Positions 11,385 through 21,626 are shown, numbered from the stretch's first letter. The stretch is 64,000 nucleotides of DNA from Bacteroidota bacterium (GCA_947460255.1 CANHIS010000003.1:1-64000), one strand, 5' to 3'. A program made the numbers and translations. Notes: generated by a model from the sequence alone, not told the origin.

Positions 11385-11495
11385 AGTGATGTGTTACTTT
11401 TCGGTTGCGAAACTATTGAGAGATTCACACACGAAAGTTAAGCAGACGTTATCAAATTGACAATGTGTATGCATCTCCTCAGTATTGCTGAACAT

Positions 11496-12836
11496 TTAAA
11501 TTGCTCGTCCCTTCCATTTTCCAGATCGCATGTAAAGGTATGAGATCAAACCTAACATCATGAAGTAGATGGGTTCGGTTATCCAAATAATATGAACCGC
11601 CTCTTTGAGAAGAATCCCAAGAAACCAAGCCACTAAGAGATACATTGCAATTGTTGTAGTCTCGATCCACAAAGCGGTTCGGGTGTTTCCACTGCCACTT
11701 ACACCGCTAAACCAGGTCATCGCAACTGCAAAGAAGAATAACGCCACTGTAATCACATACAAGGTCGGTACACTATCAGCAATGATTCCGCCTGTTTTGT
11801 CCTCAACAGCTAAGCCAATTACCCATTCGGGGATGATGAAATTCAGTGCTAAAAATGGCAAAGCAGCCACAACCGACATTCCAGTGATCTTCTTCAATAT
11901 CGGCATCACTTCCGCGGAGCGACCTTCTCCAATGGCAAAAGAAACCATCGTGTTTGTAGCCGACATGAAGCCCCAAAATGGCACCATTTGGAACATGTAA
12001 ATCATGCGAATCACTACCGAAATTGCCAGGGCACGCTCTCCACTTTGTTCGATTACAATGAAAAAGAGGAACCATCCAGCGTGCGAAACGAAATATTGGA
12101 ACATCACCGGTGAAGCAATATTCACCACTTGTTTCATTACTGGCAAATCCCATTTCCAACTTTCGAAAAGCTTGAAACTTAAGTGGTATTTCCCTACAAA
12201 TGTGTATAATACAAACATTAAAGTGGCTGAGATTTCTGCTAAAGAAGACGCAATCGCAGCGCCTTTTATACCCAATTCAGGAAAGCCGTAATGCCCGAAA
12301 ATTAAGGCATCGTTGAGTACAACGTTTACCAAAGCCATCCCAACGGTACTTACTGTGATGATGACGGGTTTCGAAATGCCAATGTAAAACGCTCTAAATG
12401 AAAGATTTATCAAAGCGAAAACAATTCCCCAAGAACGGTGATCGAGGTATTCGATGGCGCGGGTATATACAGCCTCCGACGAGATCAACGGTTTCAGTAC
12501 TGTAGGCCCTAAAAACTCCATTCCTGCCCACAAAACCAGCGATGTACAGAAAAGAAACAGCAAACTGTTGTCGAAAATGTTTCCAATAGCGTGATGCGCT
12601 TTTTCGCCATGTCGACGGGCAATGAGAATTTGCACTCCAGTCGAAAAACCCAACCCTAAAATATAAACCGTAGAATAAAAAAGGCCTGCTAATCCTACAG
12701 CGTCAAGCGAAATTTCATCTACTCTCGCCATGAAAAATACGTCTGTGGCAAGAATTACGTTTTGTGCAATTCCGCCCAGGATAATCGGCAAAGCGAGTTT
12801 TAGGATGCTCGATGTGGTATAATTAGGTTGGGTCAT
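11496..12836 (-). CDS. MATE family efflux transporter
   Basis: Polytopic membrane protein: LALPIILGGIAQNVILATDVFFMARVDEISLDAVGLAG... Confidence 0.9.
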   Translation of the reverse strand: MTQPNYTTSSILKLALPIILGGIAQNVILATDVFFMARVDEISLDAVGLAGLFYSTVYILGLGFSTGVQILIARRHGEKAHHAIGNIFDNSLLFLFCTSLVLWAGMEFLGPTVLKPLISSEAVYTRAIEYLDHRSWGIVFALINLSFRAFYIGISKPVIITVSTVGMALVNVVLNDALIFGHYGFPELGIKGAAIASSLAEISATLMFVLYTFVGKYHLSFKLFESWKWDLPVMKQVVNIASPVMFQYFVSHAGWFLFFIVIEQSGERALAISVVIRMIYMFQMVPFWGFMSATNTMVSFAIGEGRSAEVMPILKKITGMSVVAALPFLALNFIIPEWVIGLAVEDKTGGIIADSVPTLYVITVALFFFAVAMTWFSGVSGSGNTRTALWIETTTIAMYLLVAWFLGILLKEAVHIIWITEPIYFMMLGLISYLYMRSGKWKGRAI

Positions 12837-12854
12837 TTTATTTGGTTGATTCTA

Positions 12855-14030
12855 TTAATCCACCAAAAGAACCAAGCCCTTGAGGTATTCGCCTTCTGGA
12901 TGATACACACTCACCGGGTGATCGGCAGGTTGCGTGAGCTGATGAAGCACCGAAATTTTTCGTCCCGATTCAATCGCCGCAGCAGTAATGGTGTGGCGGA
13001 AAAGTTCGCGGTCTACCACCTGACTGCATGAAAACGTAAAGAGCAATCCACCTGGTCTGATTTGTTGTAAGGCCAAGTGATTGAGGCGTTTGTATGCCTG
13101 AACAGCACGGTGGCGCGCATCCATGTGCTTCGCAAATGCGGGAGGATCTAGCACAATGATATCGTATGCTTCACGATGTGTTTTGAGCCATTCGGGCACA
13201 TCGGCAACCAACGCCGAATGTTGATTTTCGTTGAAACCATTGATTGCCACGTTTTCTTGCGTGAGCTCAATGGCCTTCTTTGAACTATCTACCGAATCTA
13301 CCCGAGTTGCGCCACCAGCAAGCGCATACACCGAAAATCCGCCTGTATAGCAGAAGGTATTTAGCACTGTTCGGTCTTTCGCATAGCGTTGTAAAAGTGC
13401 ACGGTTCTCGCGCTGATCGATGAAAAATCCAGTTTTCTGACCTTGCACAAAATCGATCCTGAATTGATGTCCATTTTCCAAGCAAGGCTGAGAGTTGTCG
13501 GGCGTTCCAGCCAAATAATCATTGCCTTCTTTTCTTCCTAGTGCCTCCGCCGATTTATCGTACACTGCGGCAATCAAACCCGAAGAAGCTTCCAAGATCG
13601 CATCCGCAATGGCTTTTCGTTCAGCAAACATTCCAAGCGAATGGCATTGTACCACCGCGGTCGATCCATAAATATCCACCACCAAGCCGGGCAATCCGTC
13701 GCCTTCGCCATGCACAAGCCTGAAAATATTGGTATCAGGATTTGGCAAGCCAGCCGATCTTCTGTGTCGAAAGCAACGTTGCATCGATTCGAGCCAGAAA
13801 TTTTCATTTGGCAAATCGGCACCAAAACCTAGCATTCGCACGGTAATCGAACCTTTTTGATATTGACCCCAACCCAAAGCATCGCCATTGGCAGCTTTCA
13901 CGGCAACACGGTCGCCATCTTCAGGTTCGCCTTCATACCGGTGAATTGCACCAGAAAAAACCCAAGGATGGAAGCGTTGTAAGGAGCGCTCTTTACCGAA
14001 TTTGAGCGTGATGGTGGGCATTGATTTCAT
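12855..14030 (-). CDS. rlmI: Class I SAM-dependent rRNA methyltransferase, RlmI-like
   Basis: PUA-like N-terminus RFHPWVFSGAI; VLNTFCYTGGFSVYALAGGA; DIIVLDPPAFAK. Confidence 0.88.
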   Translation of the reverse strand: MKSMPTITLKFGKERSLQRFHPWVFSGAIHRYEGEPEDGDRVAVKAANGDALGWGQYQKGSITVRMLGFGADLPNENFWLESMQRCFRHRRSAGLPNPDTNIFRLVHGEGDGLPGLVVDIYGSTAVVQCHSLGMFAERKAIADAILEASSGLIAAVYDKSAEALGRKEGNDYLAGTPDNSQPCLENGHQFRIDFVQGQKTGFFIDQRENRALLQRYAKDRTVLNTFCYTGGFSVYALAGGATRVDSVDSSKKAIELTQENVAINGFNENQHSALVADVPEWLKTHREAYDIIVLDPPAFAKHMDARHRAVQAYKRLNHLALQQIRPGGLLFTFSCSQVVDRELFRHTITAAAIESGRKISVLHQLTQPADHPVSVYHPEGEYLKGLVLLVD

Positions 14031-14294
14031 GCCACAAAGGTAGGAAATGCGGTGTAGCGCTTTTGTTTTTTCCCTCCGGGGAATGGGAGTCGCTCATTAT
14101 CAATGATCTGTGCAGTTTTATTGCAAGATTTCGTTGCTTGTTTCATGTCATGAGGGCAGCAAGTTCACCAAGGAAGCGTAGCATTAAGGTGCGAAAGAAT
14201 CTTCATGTTAAGTCATGCAAAATTCAATCTAGGGCAAACGAATTTTTAAGCATTGAACGAATTACTTAAGTACCTTAATTACGAAACAAATATT

Positions 14295-14726
14295 CTATCG
14301 GTTTTGCTGTTTTTCAATGAATTTTTGAAACTCGTTTGGAGTTAAAATTTGAGCTGATTTAAATGGATTGTGTGCTAATAAATCACTGTCATCAGTAACC
14401 AAAAAATCTGCTTTTGAGTAATCGATTAAATCAAGAAGAAAGTTGTCTTTAGGATCTCTGCAGATACTGTGTTTAGGTTTTATATCGATATTTAACGCAA
14501 TAATCTCAAGCAAATCAATAAGCTCCTTTACACTATTTTTCGGGAAGTATTTTTTTAGTTTCTCTCGGGTTGTTACTAATTTAATTTCTTTTAATAACTG
14601 TGGAGTAACGATTATCTTTAGATCTCCATTGGTTATTTGATTTCTAATGAAAGAGAGTCTTTTGCCAATCAAAAAACTAATCCAAACATTTGTATCGAAA
14701 ATTACTTTAACGTTTCCGTTTTTCAT
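14295..14726 (-). CDS. PIN-domain toxin of a toxin-antitoxin module
   Basis: VIFDTNVWISFLI...CRDPKDNFLLDLIDYSKADFLVTDDSDLL. Confidence 0.88.
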   Translation of the reverse strand: MKNGNVKVIFDTNVWISFLIGKRLSFIRNQITNGDLKIIVTPQLLKEIKLVTTREKLKKYFPKNSVKELIDLLEIIALNIDIKPKHSICRDPKDNFLLDLIDYSKADFLVTDDSDLLAHNPFKSAQILTPNEFQKFIEKQQNR

Positions 14727-14937
14727 AAAGTTCTTGCCTTACTTTTTCTACCTCATCATCTATAGTAGTGATGTCTAATTCATCCGTTTTGAATGTTTGT
14801 AGAAGTTGTGAAAGTTTAGATTCAATTACTTCTTTTTCAAGCTCTTTAGTTAGTTTTATTTTTTCTTGATTAGGCAATTGTCTTATCAGCGACAAGATTT
14901 GCTCGTAAGTTATTTCTAGTTGCAATGAGGTTTTCAT
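14707..14937 (-). CDS. Putative antitoxin partner
   Basis: Small ORF directly upstream of, and overlapping, the PIN toxin gene by 20 nt. Confidence 0.75.
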   Translation of the reverse strand: MKTSLQLEITYEQILSLIRQLPNQEKIKLTKELEKEVIESKLSQLLQTFKTDELDITTIDDEVEKVRQELYEKRKR

Positions 14938-15176
14938 ATCCTTCGCTTTATTATACTTACTACAAAACTACGAAAAATCGACACTCGTATAATTTCAGCA
15001 AATTTGCGTGATTCTTTTTGATGATGATGTTGAATGTGCAATCAACTTGAATTGAGCAAAACCTATCTATGGTCTGCCAAATAGAAAAGATTAAGCAAAA
15101 AACAACCTCTCTTGAATCTTGCCAGTTTGAATCCTCTCTCTACTATGGAGAAAGATAAGAGAGAGAGGTAAACTAC

Positions 15177-15503
15177 TTATTTCCGCAATCCCATCACAAA
15201 ATCGGCAACCGCATCAATTTCTTCAGCACTCAGTTGCGTTTCGAATGGAGGCATGGTGCCTTTGCCTTTTTTTATCTGTGTTTTCAATGCAGCCAAATCG
15301 AGTTGCGATTCAGTGAGTTTCTTTGCGCCACCAATGCCGAGGTTACCATCAGCGCCATGACACATTGCACACTTAGTTTTGTAGATTTCCGCACCACTTG
15401 CCACAGCAGTAGGCTTTTTGGTATTGGCATCGGGTGTTTTTTGAGCAGTTTCTTGGCAACCAACAAATGCAAAAAGGACGGCAATTAAAATGATCGAACG
15501 CAT
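15177..15503 (-). CDS. Class I c-type cytochrome, lipoprotein
   Basis: MRSIILIAVLFAFVGCQ lipobox; CAMCHGADG; PFETQLSAEEIDAVADFVMGLRK; second Met preferred because the -7 box abuts the first. Confidence 0.9.
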   Translation of the reverse strand: MRSIILIAVLFAFVGCQETAQKTPDANTKKPTAVASGAEIYKTKCAMCHGADGNLGIGGAKKLTESQLDLAALKTQIKKGKGTMPPFETQLSAEEIDAVADFVMGLRK

Positions 15504-15740
15504 CATGCAAAAGTAGACAAACGGCAGAATCGATTTGTTCGTTTTTTATGTTGTTTGGCAACCACAGAGCTAATTCAGAGCTTCAATTATCAATTTAAAT
15601 AACATTTAATGAATTAATTCGATTTGAATGCATCAATTTAAATTCAGAGATAAAAAAAGCTCCATAATTCAATTGTACAACAGCTAAACTGATTTTCTCA
15701 TTCGATCTTTGAATGAGGCAAATACATTAAATCTCATAGC

Positions 15741-15754
15741 GTGACAAATGTCAT
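15741..15754. promoter_or_regulatory. Putative Crp/Fnr-type operator (site A)
   Basis: GTGACAAATGTCAT; begins 36 nt upstream of -7-like box TACATTCG (15777-15784). Confidence 0.6.
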
Positions 15755-15788
15755 AGTTCACCTGATAACATCGGTTTACATTCGCTGC

Positions 15789-17384
15789 ATGAAAAATCTT
15801 GCGCTCACACTTTTCGCATTACTCACCTTGATTTTACCATCCAAGGCACAGGTGTTAAATATTGCTATTCGTCCTATTGAAACACAAACTTTACCGGGGA
15901 TTCAGTCCTATGCTTGGGCACAAAGAGGCAACAAAGTCGTAATTATTGGTGGTCGAATCGATGGTTTGCACCGCCGCCAGCCCTTTGCAGCATTTGATTT
16001 GGCTGGGCACAATACCAATATCATTGTTCTTGAGCCATCTACCGGAAATGTTTGGTCTGCATCTACCGAAAGCCTCGATGCAGCATTAAAAGAACATTTG
16101 CGTTCTACCAATATCCAATATTGTCAAGATGGAAATTACCTTCTTCTCACGGGAGGTTACGGTTACAGTGATCTTCAAGCGGACCATATCACTTTCCCAT
16201 TTGTTACACGGGTTGAACTCGATGGCTTGATTGCCGCTGTGATGCAAGGCTCTGTGAACAACTCTTTCTTTACACAAATTACCGATGAGCGATTTGCTAT
16301 CACCGGAGGAGACATGGAGAAAATTGGCTCAAAATGGATGTTGGTTGGAGGACATCGCTTCGATGGGCGTTACAATCCCATGAATGGTCCAAGTTTCACA
16401 CAAGTGTACACCAATGCCATCCAGCAATTCGATCTGGATATCACACAGTCGAACCTTTCGATTTCCAATTTTGTAACCATTACCGACACTGCATTGTTCC
16501 ATCGCCGAGATTACAACTTGGTTCCACAGGTTTTTCCTGATGGAAACCAAGGGATGACAATTTATTCGGGTGTTTTTAGAACCGATCTTGATCTTCCATA
16601 CATCAATGCGGTGAGCATTAAAGCAGATGCACATTATGAAGAGCCAGGATTTATGCAATATTTAAATCATTACCATTGTGCAGTCATGCCAGTTTGGTCT
16701 GCCAATTCACAAACTCAACATTCCATATTCTTTGGTGGAATGGCGCAGTATTATCCCGATTCTTCCGGAACCATCGTGCAAGACAACAACGTACCATTTG
16801 TGCAAACAATTACAGACGTGATTCGTGATGCAAATGGAAATTTGACAGAAAATCGATTGAGCATCACCATGCCCGGTTTTTTAGGCGCAAGTGCTGAATT
16901 TATTCCTGCTGAAACAATGGCGACCACTGCCAGTGGAGTTTTATTAATGGATGAAATTTCTAGAGATTCAACAGTTGTGGGATATATTTTCGGTGGAATT
17001 CGTTCTGATGCACCCAATATTTTCTGGGTAAATGATGGTTCACAAAGTATTGCATCTCCTGTATTATATGAAGTTGTATTAATTCAAGATGAATCCACTG
17101 GAATAGCTGATTTTACTGTGAATAAACAAAATATGCGTGCTTATCCTTGTCCGATGAATGACCATGTTTTTGTAGAAATTAATTTATTGGAAAAATCGGA
17201 TGTGGTGCTTCGAATGTACAATCCTGAAGGGAAAGAGGTATTTAGCAAAAAGCTGAGAAATCAACTTGCAGGAGCATTTGAAGAGGAATTGCATTTCAAG
17301 AAAGGCTTACCTGGAGGGATGTATTTAATTACCAGTGAAACAAAATCAGGTATTGAAACAATGCGCATTTTGGTGACTGAATAA
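15789..17384 (+). CDS. T9SS type A sorting-domain protein, possible beta-propeller/kelch-like
   Basis: MKNLALTLFALLTLILPSKAQ signal peptide; C-terminal YPCPMNDHVFVEI...MYNPEGKEVF...LPGGMYLI. Confidence 0.82.
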   Translation: MKNLALTLFALLTLILPSKAQVLNIAIRPIETQTLPGIQSYAWAQRGNKVVIIGGRIDGLHRRQPFAAFDLAGHNTNIIVLEPSTGNVWSASTESLDAALKEHLRSTNIQYCQDGNYLLLTGGYGYSDLQADHITFPFVTRVELDGLIAAVMQGSVNNSFFTQITDERFAITGGDMEKIGSKWMLVGGHRFDGRYNPMNGPSFTQVYTNAIQQFDLDITQSNLSISNFVTITDTALFHRRDYNLVPQVFPDGNQGMTIYSGVFRTDLDLPYINAVSIKADAHYEEPGFMQYLNHYHCAVMPVWSANSQTQHSIFFGGMAQYYPDSSGTIVQDNNVPFVQTITDVIRDANGNLTENRLSITMPGFLGASAEFIPAETMATTASGVLLMDEISRDSTVVGYIFGGIRSDAPNIFWVNDGSQSIASPVLYEVVLIQDESTGIADFTVNKQNMRAYPCPMNDHVFVEINLLEKSDVVLRMYNPEGKEVFSKKLRNQLAGAFEEELHFKKGLPGGMYLITSETKSGIETMRILVTE

Positions 17385-17400
17385 ATCCTAATTTTGGGTC

Positions 17401-18048
17401 ATGTTAACAGCAGACCAGGTTAGTAAATTATTTCCCCAATTTGAAGCTCCATTGGTGGAGAAAATTGCTGAATCAGGCGCATTGAAAACCTTTCAAAAGG
17501 ACGATTTCTTGATGAAAACCGGGCAGCATTTTCGGAATATCATTTTGATTGTTTCTGGATTGGTGAAGGTTTATCGGGAAGATGATCAAGGAAATGAATT
17601 CCTGATGTATTATCTCGCATCAGGTCAAGCATGTTCTCTCTCAATGATTTGTGCATCTAGATTTCAGGCTAGTCAACTCATGGCCAAGGCGGAATCGGAT
17701 GTTGAGGTATTGGCCATTCCGTTGCAAAAAATGGATGAATGGATGACCACCTATAAATCATGGTATTACTTTGTTTTGGAAAATTACCGTGCACGATTTG
17801 ATGATTTATTAGAAACGATCGATCATGTGGCATTTAGAAATATGGATGAGCGATTGGTTTTTTATCTAAAACGATACAAAGACAAGCACAATACCAATGA
17901 AGTGCGACAGTCAATTACAGAAATTGCATCCGAATTAAATTCATCTCGAGAAGTGATTTCACGCTTGTTGAAGAAACTGTCTGAGCGCGGTTTGGTAAAA
18001 ATGCAGCGCGATTTTATTGAAATTGTGGATCTTCAAAAAGTGATTTAA
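17401..18048 (+). CDS. Crp/Fnr family transcriptional regulator
   Basis: cNMP-fold N-terminus; C-terminal ITEIASELNSSREVISRLLKKLSERG helix-turn-helix. Confidence 0.93.
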   Translation: MLTADQVSKLFPQFEAPLVEKIAESGALKTFQKDDFLMKTGQHFRNIILIVSGLVKVYREDDQGNEFLMYYLASGQACSLSMICASRFQASQLMAKAESDVEVLAIPLQKMDEWMTTYKSWYYFVLENYRARFDDLLETIDHVAFRNMDERLVFYLKRYKDKHNTNEVRQSITEIASELNSSREVISRLLKKLSERGLVKMQRDFIEIVDLQKVI

Positions 18049-18100
18049 AACGATCAATATATTGTGTCTACATGATTTATTGATTGAAAAATCGTGCATT

Positions 18101-18114
18101 GTGATAGAAGTCAC
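18101..18114. promoter_or_regulatory. Putative Crp/Fnr-type operator (site B)
   Basis: GTGATAGAAGTCAC; begins 36 nt upstream of TAATTTTG (18137-18144). Confidence 0.65.
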
Positions 18115-18231
18115 GAATCAAGTTTGTGCGGCACCCTAATTTTGCACCATCAAATTGTTTATCAGTTGAAAGGCAAGTTTCATTTCAGTGATTTACAATG
18201 GATCAAAATGCTGAACCCAACTCATAATAAA

Positions 18232-18513
18232 ATGAAAACCATTTCTGAACTTTTAAATACACCGGGAACAACCATTATCGATGTTAGAAGCCCAATGGAA
18301 TTTGCTTCTGAGAGTCTTCCTGGTGCAATCAATATTCCAGTTGATTTAATTCAAGCCAGAGTTTACGATATCAAAGAAATGCCAGCTCCTTATTTATTGT
18401 ACTGCAGAAGCGGCGCGAGAAGTGGAATGGCAGCATCTATCCTTAAGCAAGCTGGAATTGAAGAAGTTTACAACGGTGGCAGTGTTTACGATTTACTTAC
18501 AGAAATTAAATAA
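18232..18513 (+). CDS. Rhodanese-like domain protein
   Basis: MKTISELLNTPGTTIIDVRSPMEF...LLYCRSGARSGMAASIL; likely start at internal Met. Confidence 0.9.
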   Translation: MKTISELLNTPGTTIIDVRSPMEFASESLPGAINIPVDLIQARVYDIKEMPAPYLLYCRSGARSGMAASILKQAGIEEVYNGGSVYDLLTEIK

Positions 18514-18521
18514 TTAAAGTC

Positions 18522-18830
18522 ATGTTTGGAATTTTCAAAAGTCTTTTCGGTAAACCCGTCGATTACAAGAAATTAATGGCTGAGGGTGCTGTTATTGTAG
18601 ATGTTAGAACCCCTTCTGAATATAAGTCAGGTCACATTCCGGGCGCATTAAATATTCCACTTGACTCAATTAAGAGCAAGTCGGGCGATTTAAAGAGCAA
18701 AAATAAAGTTGTTATTACTTGCTGCAGAAGCGGAGCAAGAAGCGGAATGGCAAAAAGCATTCTCACTTCAGCTGGAGTTGAAACTGTAAATGGCGGTCCG
18801 TGGAATTCATTAATTCAAAAAATACGTTGA
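18522..18830 (+). CDS. Rhodanese-like domain protein
   Basis: VIVDVRTPSEYKSGHIPGALNIPL...CCRSGARSGMAKSIL. Confidence 0.92.
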   Translation: MFGIFKSLFGKPVDYKKLMAEGAVIVDVRTPSEYKSGHIPGALNIPLDSIKSKSGDLKSKNKVVITCCRSGARSGMAKSILTSAGVETVNGGPWNSLIQKIR

Positions 18831-19036
18831 AAGCGCAATTGGTAAGGTTTTTCGAAATCTGGCATTTAAACCGATTGCTGCGTTTGTTTATTGGATCTGC
18901 CTTTATTTTTCAAGGCATTGCCAATTACTCAATTTTGACAATTGTGCTTGGTGCTGCAATATTGTTGATGGGGATTTTCGATTATGGCTGTGGCTCTCGA
19001 AGGGGCTGTAGTATAGATCCAAGACCTAAAAAGTAG
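18800..19036 (+). CDS. Small membrane protein, DUF2892/YgaP-like
   Basis: LNRLLRLFIGSAFIFQGIANYSILTIVLGAAILLMGIFDYGCGSRRGC; start uncertain, overlaps preceding CDS. Confidence 0.65.
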   Translation: MEFINSKNTLKAQLVRFFEIWHLNRLLRLFIGSAFIFQGIANYSILTIVLGAAILLMGIFDYGCGSRRGCSIDPRPKK

Positions 19037-19052
19037 ATTTAATCGCTGAATC

Positions 19053-19250
19053 ATGAATTGGAAGAAATATATTCCTACTGCAATCGGAGCAGTAGCAGGT
19101 GCAATTTTGGGATATTCTTATTGGTATTTCTGGGGCTGCACCAATGGATGCGCAATCACTGGATCTCCAGTAAACAATACGCTCTATTTTGCTTTCATGG
19201 GCGGCTTGGTTCCAGGGCTTTTTAAGGCAGAAAAAGAAGGAACTAAATAA
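19053..19250 (+). CDS. Small membrane protein, DUF6132-like
   Basis: MNWKKYIPTAIGAVAGAILGYSYWYFWGCTNGCAITGSPVNNTLYFAFMGGL. Confidence 0.75.
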   Translation: MNWKKYIPTAIGAVAGAILGYSYWYFWGCTNGCAITGSPVNNTLYFAFMGGLVPGLFKAEKEGTK

Positions 19251-19266
19251 TTCAATAATTAATTAT

Positions 19267-20118
19267 CTAATTTTTTTCAATTATCGGTTTCGATTTAAAC
19301 AATCGAAATTTATAACCCAATACAACATAATATTGTAAAAATGCAATGTTTTGTGATGCTCTATCAATTGCATCATTGTTAATCAGAATATCAGGCATTG
19401 TAGCATATCCAGGTTTTAATTCGGAACTCAAAAAGAATCTACCATAATCTATTCTCGGACCCGTTTTTCCAGAAATTGCATAACCAGCAATATGATACCG
19501 ATTGTCAGCACCTTTGGTAGCCACCTGGATATCTGATTTTGGCAATAACACAAAACCACCTAAACCGAAATTCCAAGAAATTCTACCCTTACGTTTTGCA
19601 AAATGTGTAATGGGCTGTAAATACTCGCCTTCAACTGTAATATAATTCAATCCATTGGTATGCTCGTATCTCAGAAAGTCTTTGGTGATTTTTTGTGGTG
19701 TGTTTAAATACATTCCTTGGTATTTCTCCGAAAATTCTGCTTCAATTATCCCTGAAATATTGGCAGTTTGATCTTGCACAACGACATATTTCATGTGATC
19801 TGTTCCAACTGAAATAGAAAATCGATCATTAATTTGATATCCCAATCGAAAATTAAATTGAGGTATCGAAAGTGTAGCTGGATTTATATAATCTAAACTA
19901 ACAGGAGAAGGTCGGTCTTTAGCTTTCAATTGGTATGCAGTAAAGTCATAGCCTTCTCCATAAACATGGATATCAGAGTTTGCGAACCACGATCTATTGT
20001 ATCCCCAATAAACAAAGAATTGTCCTTTTTGTGGTAAGTGCTTTTGTGCAAGAGCCTCTTTAATGTCGCTGGCCCAAACCATCAGCAGCATGGCCAGCAT
20101 TCTGTATGTATTTATCAT
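19267..20118 (-). CDS. Hypothetical outer-membrane-like protein (283 aa)
   Basis: N-terminal signal; alternating-residue beta-barrel-like C-terminus QYYVVLGYKFRLFKSK. Confidence 0.6.
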   Translation of the reverse strand: MINTYRMLAMLLMVWASDIKEALAQKHLPQKGQFFVYWGYNRSWFANSDIHVYGEGYDFTAYQLKAKDRPSPVSLDYINPATLSIPQFNFRLGYQINDRFSISVGTDHMKYVVVQDQTANISGIIEAEFSEKYQGMYLNTPQKITKDFLRYEHTNGLNYITVEGEYLQPITHFAKRKGRISWNFGLGGFVLLPKSDIQVATKGADNRYHIAGYAISGKTGPRIDYGRFFLSSELKPGYATMPDILINNDAIDRASQNIAFLQYYVVLGYKFRLFKSKPIIEKN

Positions 20119-20164
20119 CCTCGATCTTCAACTGCTCAAATGTACTCTAATTGTAACCGCAATA

Positions 20165-20200
20165 AAAAAGTCCACGACGAAATTTCAACATGGACTTTTT
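20165..20200 (-). terminator. Hairpin terminator (bidirectional shape)
   Basis: AAAAAGTCCA...TGGACTTTTT. Confidence 0.75.
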
Positions 20201-20219
20201 CGAAGTAACTAAAATAACG

Positions 20220-21626
20220 TTACAACATTGTTTTCGGTGCTACATAGTCTGTTTTTGCTAGAGAAGTGGTCGATAAGGCTTTAAATCCTCCGATAATATT
20301 TACAATATTGTCAAAGTTTTTTGATTGAAGAATTGAAGATGCAATAACAGATCTGTATCCTCCAACGCAATATATATAGTATTTATGGGTTGGATTCACC
20401 ATGCTCAAATTATCGAGAATGAAGTCAAGAGGCATGTTTTCAGCGCCAGTTAAATGCTCAGAATCAAATTCGCTTTTTCTTCTCACATCTAATAAATTCA
20501 AATTTTCGGTTTCGAATTTAGATGCGAAATCTTCAGCATTAATTTGCTCCAATTTTTCTGTTGTGTGCCCAGCTTCCAACCATGATTTTATGCCACCTTT
20601 TAAGAATCCAAGTGCATTGTCGTATCCTACGCGTGACAACCGCGTAACAACTTCTTCTTCCATGCCTTCATCTGCAAGGAATAAAATTGGCTGTTCTAAA
20701 TTCTTAATCAATAAACCTACCCATGGTGCAAAGCTGTCTTCAATGCCGATATACCAAGAACCAGGAATATGTGCTTCTGCAAATGCTTCTTTCTTCCTAG
20801 TATCAAGTATGAGTGCTTCTGTAGTTTCTCTAACGGTTATAAATTCTTCAATGGATAGCGGACGAATTCCTTTAGATAAAACATCATCAAATGATGCATA
20901 TCCTGTTTTGTTCATCACTACATTTTTAGGGAAATATTGCGGTGGAGCAACTAATCCATCTGTAACTTCAGCGATAAATTCTGCTTTTGACATATTTCTC
21001 AATGCATAATTAAACTGCTTTTGATGTCCTAATGTATCAACTGTTTCTTTGCTCATGTTTTTACCACATGCAGATCCAGCGCCATGTCCGGGATATACAA
21101 TTACATCATCTGCCAATGGTAGGATTTTATTGTGTAATGAATCGAAAAGATATCCTGCTAAATCTTCCCTTGAAAGGTCTGATTTTACTGCAAGATCTGG
21201 GCGTCCAACATCACCAATAAATAATGTGTCTCCAGTGAAAATTGCATTTTCTTTCCCATTTTCATCGATCAGCAAGTATGTACTTGATTCCATGGTATGT
21301 CCGGGTGTATGTAATACCTTGATTTTTATTCTCCCCAATATTAAAACTTCGTTATCTTTTGCAATATGGGCTTCGAATTCGGGCGTTGCAGTTGGCCCAA
21401 AAACAATTTGAGCACCTGTTTTTGCAGCGAGATCAATATGCCCAGAAACAAAATCTGCATGAAAATGCGTTTCCAAAACATATTTAATTGTTGCTCCATT
21501 TATTTCTGCCAATTTTATGTAAGGCTCCGATTCTCTTAGTGGGTCGATAATAGCCACTTCGCCAGCACTTTCGATATAGTATGCTGCTTCCGCAAGACAG
21601 CCAGTATACAATTGAATTATTTTCAT
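20220..21626 (-). CDS. MBL-fold hydrolase with two C-terminal rhodanese domains (persulfide dioxygenase-like)
   Basis: ETHFHADFVSGH, GHTMESSTYLL, GDTLFIGDVGRPD; last rhodanese loop YCVGGYR, first rhodanese domain lacks Cys. Confidence 0.9.
   Translation of the reverse strand: MKIIQLYTGCLAEAAYYIESAGEVAIIDPLRESEPYIKLAEINGATIKYVLETHFHADFVSGHIDLAAKTGAQIVFGPTATPEFEAHIAKDNEVLILGRIKIKVLHTPGHTMESSTYLLIDENGKENAIFTGDTLFIGDVGRPDLAVKSDLSREDLAGYLFDSLHNKILPLADDVIVYPGHGAGSACGKNMSKETVDTLGHQKQFNYALRNMSKAEFIAEVTDGLVAPPQYFPKNVVMNKTGYASFDDVLSKGIRPLSIEEFITVRETTEALILDTRKKEAFAEAHIPGSWYIGIEDSFAPWVGLLIKNLEQPILFLADEGMEEEVVTRLSRVGYDNALGFLKGGIKSWLEAGHTTEKLEQINAEDFASKFETENLNLLDVRRKSEFDSEHLTGAENMPLDFILDNLSMVNPTHKYYIYCVGGYRSVIASSILQSKNFDNIVNIIGGFKALSTTSLAKTDYVAPKTML

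Noticed and set aside
14061-14090. CCGGGG/TTTTT hairpin upstream of the rlmI-like gene as a terminator
   Set aside because: T run precedes rather than follows the stem on the plus strand and no plus-strand gene ends there; treated as a copy of the dispersed 14-nt hairpin word
20401-21009. 202-aa plus-strand ORF antisense to the MBL-rhodanese gene
   Set aside because: Shadow ORF of a clearly coding minus-strand gene; Ser/Pro/Lys-rich composition with no motif
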